NCBI GenBank assembly: GCA_020746105.1
Contig: CM036617.1
Coordinates: forward strand, 133,947,845-134,011,844
DNA from: Trogon surrucura
Lineage: Eukaryota > Chordata > Aves > Trogoniformes > Trogonidae
DNA length: 64,000 bases
Reading direction: 5' to 3'
Shown here: in pieces, positions 61,106 through 64,000 of the stretch
How positions within the stretch are numbered: position 1 is the first letter of the stretch
How the letters are laid out: each line of letters begins with the position of its first letter
Notes under the pieces: generated by a model
The model's input: the letters and a program-made list of their open reading frames with translations, nothing else
The model's database searches: none
What the model was told of the DNA's origin: nothing
Position numbers and translations under genes: made by a program

Positions 61106-64000
61106 AGGCACCCTGCCTCCAGCCAGGTGGAGGAGAGGGGCAATCGGGTCTACTGGACTGTGTGGATCCGACGGCCTGGCACGTCAGCTCCACGGGAATA
61201 TAAGGCTTTAATAGACACAGGCGCACAATGTACTTTGATGCCATCAGGATATAGAGGGGTGGAACCCATCTGTATTTTTGGGGTGACAGGAGGATCCCAG
61301 CAACTGACTGTATTGGAAGCTGAAGTAAGTCTGACTGGAAATGAGTGGCATAAACACCCTGTTGTGACTGGCCCAGATGCTCCATGCATTCTTGGTATAG
61401 ACTTCCTCAGGAGCGGGTACTTCAAAGATCCAAAGGGGTACCAGTGGGCCTTTGGGATAGCTGCTTTGGAGGTAGAGGAAATTAAACAGTTGTCCACGTT
61501 GCCTGGTCTCTCAGAGGACCCTTCTGTGGTGGGTTTGTTGAGAGCTGAAGAACAACAGGTGCCAACTGCTAACTCCACGGTGCATCGACGGCAATATCGC
61601 ACCAACCGAGACTCCCTGGTTCCCATCCATAAGCTGATCCGTCAGCTGGAGAACCAAGGGGTTATTAGCAAAACTCGCTCACCCTTTAACAGCCCCATGT
61701 GGCCAGTGCGAAAATCTAATGGGGAATGGAGACTAACAGCGGATTATCATGAGTTGAATGAAGTTACGCCGCCATTGAGTGCTGCCGTGCCAGACATGCT
61801 TGAGCTCTAATATGAGCTAGAATCGAAGGCTGCCACCACTGATATCGCTAATGCGTTTTTCTCGATCCCTCTGGCAGCAGAGTGCAGGCCACAGTTTGCC
61901 TTTACTTGGAGGGGCATCCAGTACACTTGGCATCGACTGCCCCAGGGGTGGAAACATAGCCCCACCATTTGCCACGGACTAATCCATGCTGCACTGGAAC
62001 AGGGGGAAGCTCCAGAACACCTGCAGTACATTGATGACATTATCGTATGGGGGGATACAGCGGAAGAAGTTTTTGAGAAAGGGAGGAAGATAATTCAAAT
62101 CCTTCTGAAAGCCGGTTTTGCCATAAAACGTAGTAAGGTGAAAGTGCCTGCATGGAAGATCCAGTTTTTAGGAGTAAAGTGGCAAGATGGACGCCGCCAG
62201 ATTCCCATGGATGTGATTAATAAGATAGCAGCTATGTCTCCACCAACTAGCAAAAAGGAGACACAGGCATTCTTAGGCGCAGTGGGGTTTTGGAGGATGC
62301 AGATCCCAAGTTACAGTCAGATTGTAAGCCCTCTTTTCCAGGTGACCCAGAAGAAGAACGATTTTAAATGGGGCCCTTTGAGCAGATTAAACAAGAGATT
62401 GTTCGTGCAGTATCTCTTGGGCCAGTCCGGACAGGACAAGATGTTCAAAATGTGCTTTACACTGCAGCTGGGCAGAATTGCCCTGACTGGAGTCTCTGGC
62501 AGAGGGCACCAGGGGAGACCCGAGGCCGACCCTTAGGGTTTTGGAGTCGGGCATACCGAGGATCTGAGTCCCGCTACACTCTCACTGAGAAGGAGATATT
62601 GGCAGCGTATGAAGGAGTCCAAGCTGCATCAGAAGTAATTGGTACTGAGGCACCGCTCCTTTTAGTACCCCGATTTCCAGTTTTGGGGCTGGATGTTCAG
62701 AGGGAGGGCCTCATCTACACATCACGTGACTGATGCCACGTGGAGTAAATGGATGGCACTGCTCACACAGCGGGCCCGAATGGGGAACCCTAATCGACCG
62801 GGAATTCTGGAGGCAATTAGAAACTGGCCAGAAAGCAAGGACTTTGAAGTGTCACAGCAGGAGGAAGTGAAACGTGCAGAAGAGGCCCCACGATATAATG
62901 AATTACCGGAGGATGAGAAGCGGTACGCTCTGTTCACTGATGGGTCCTGTCGCATTGTGGGAAAGCATCGAAGATGGAAGGCTGCTGTGTGGAGCCCCAC
63001 ATGGCAAGTTGCTGAAGCCACTGAAGGGGAGGGTGAATCGAGTCAATTTGCAGAGGTAAAAGCCATTCAACTGACTTTAGATATTGCTGAGCGGGAAAAG
63101 TGGCCAGTGCTCTATCTCTACACTGACTCGTGGATGGTGGCAAATGCTCTGTGGGGGTGGTTACAGCAACGGAAGCAGAATAACTGGCAACGCAGGGGTA
63201 GGCCTATGTGGGCTGCTGAACTGTGGTGGGATATTGCTGCCCGGGCGGAGAACCTGGTTGTGAAAGTACGTCATGTAGATGCCCACATACCCAAGAATCG
63301 AGCCACAGAAGAGCACCTAAACAACCAGCAGGTAGATCGGGCTGCTAAGATCCACGTGTCTCAGGTGGACTTGGACTGGCAGCACAAGGGTGAATTGTCC
63401 ATAGCTTGGTGGGCCCATGACTCCTCAGGCCATCAGGGAAGGGACGCGACACACAGATGGGCTCGTGGTCGAGGGGTGGACCTGACCATGGATGCTATCG
63501 CACAGGCTATCCATGAATGTGAAACATGTGCTGCTATCAAGCAGGCCAAGCGGGTAAAGCCTTTGCGGTATGGAGGGCGATGCATCCAGATATGGGGAGG
63601 CGTGGCAGGTTGACTATATTACGCTCCCACTAACCCGTCAAGGCAAACACCATGTACTCACAATGGTGGAGACGACCACCGGATGGCTGGAGACATACGC
63701 TGTGCCCCATGCCACTGCTCAGAACACCATCTTGGGCCTTGAAAAGCAGGTGCTGTGGCGACATGGCACTCCGGAGAGGATTGAGTCGGATAATGGGACT
63801 CATTTCCGGAACAGCCTCATTGACACCTGGGCCAAAGAGCACGGCATTGGGTGGGTGTACCACATCCCATATCCTGCATCAGCCTCTGGAAAGGTGGAAT
63901 GGCACAACGGACTGCTAAAGAGTACACTGAGAGCAATGAGTAATGGAACTTTCAAACACTGGGACACAAATTTAGCAAAAGCCACATGGTTAGTAAATAA
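61106..64000 (+). pseudogene. Endogenous retrovirus pro-pol, broken, runs off the window
   Basis: Domain order is protease, reverse transcriptase, RNase H, integrase. Protease: ALIDTGAQCTLM near 61206. Reverse transcriptase: YIDD catalytic motif near 62029. RNase H: TDGS near 62938 with the following acidic residues. Integrase: HHCC zinc site at about 63415-63540 and a D(58)D(35)E core with codons at 63612, 63789 and 63897. Defects: in-frame TAA at 61808, frame changes near 62380, 62700 and 63580. This copy therefore cannot make a complete enzyme set. The integrase text resembles the abundant bird ERVL (class III) group. The rest of pol, any dUTPase or env, and the 3' LTR lie beyond 64000. 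Confidence 0.88.

Noticed and set aside
1-64000. CRISPR arrays, operons, rRNA or tRNA genes
   Set aside because: None visible; the only tandem repeats are microsatellites, an LTR U3 duplication and the gag repeat, and the context is vertebrate nuclear DNA. The lysine-type 18-mer at 58972 is a primer binding site, not a tRNA gene.

Overview
The window is bird nuclear DNA. Two observations point that way: many CR1 LINE copies ending in the avian ATTCTGTG/CATAGAATCATAGA tail, and LTRs of well-known bird ERVL types. The three host genes are PTMS, LAG3 and CD4, all on the + strand and in the order known from mammals (human 12p13). I cannot name the species.

Layout. 1-2900: no gene recognised; GC content rises after about 2050. 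2900-4360: CpG island with a CArG box and a TATA element, serving PTMS (coding exons 3890-6440, poly(A) signal 7318). 7340-23370: 16 kb with no recognised gene, holding a solo ERVL-type LTR (13597-14177) and old CR1 fragments. 23371-28636: LAG3, 8 coding exons, poly(A) signal 29166. 29200-49650: LAG3-CD4 intergenic space packed with CR1 copies, two of them with long open reverse-transcriptase frames (30194-31714 minus, 36235-38148 plus), an LTR broken by two nested CR1s (40481-42655), a short CpG-rich patch with a CTCF-like motif, and a second solo LTR (48952-49657, minus) ending about 60 bases before the CD4 start codon. 49720-54772: CD4, 9 coding exons, poly(A) signal 55123. 55130-58568: nothing firmly identified. 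58569-64000: 5' part of an endogenous retrovirus (LTR, Lys-type primer binding site, gag, broken pro-pol) running off the window.

Biology. LAG3 and CD4 are paralogous four-immunoglobulin-domain T-cell surface proteins of the MHC class II recognition system: CD4 is the Lck-coupled co-receptor and LAG3 the inhibitory counterpart. All splice junctions listed keep frame (LAG3 504 codons, CD4 468, PTMS 105), so all three genes look intact. PTMS is a ubiquitous acidic nuclear/cytoplasmic protein, unrelated in function but a constant neighbour.

I found no novel multi-gene system. The most notable points are the antisense LTR abutting the CD4 start exon, lineage differences in LAG3 (short D1 loop, no KIEELE motif) and CD4 (D2 with a single cysteine), and an ERV whose gag begins with several hydrophobic segments and shares its frame with pol.
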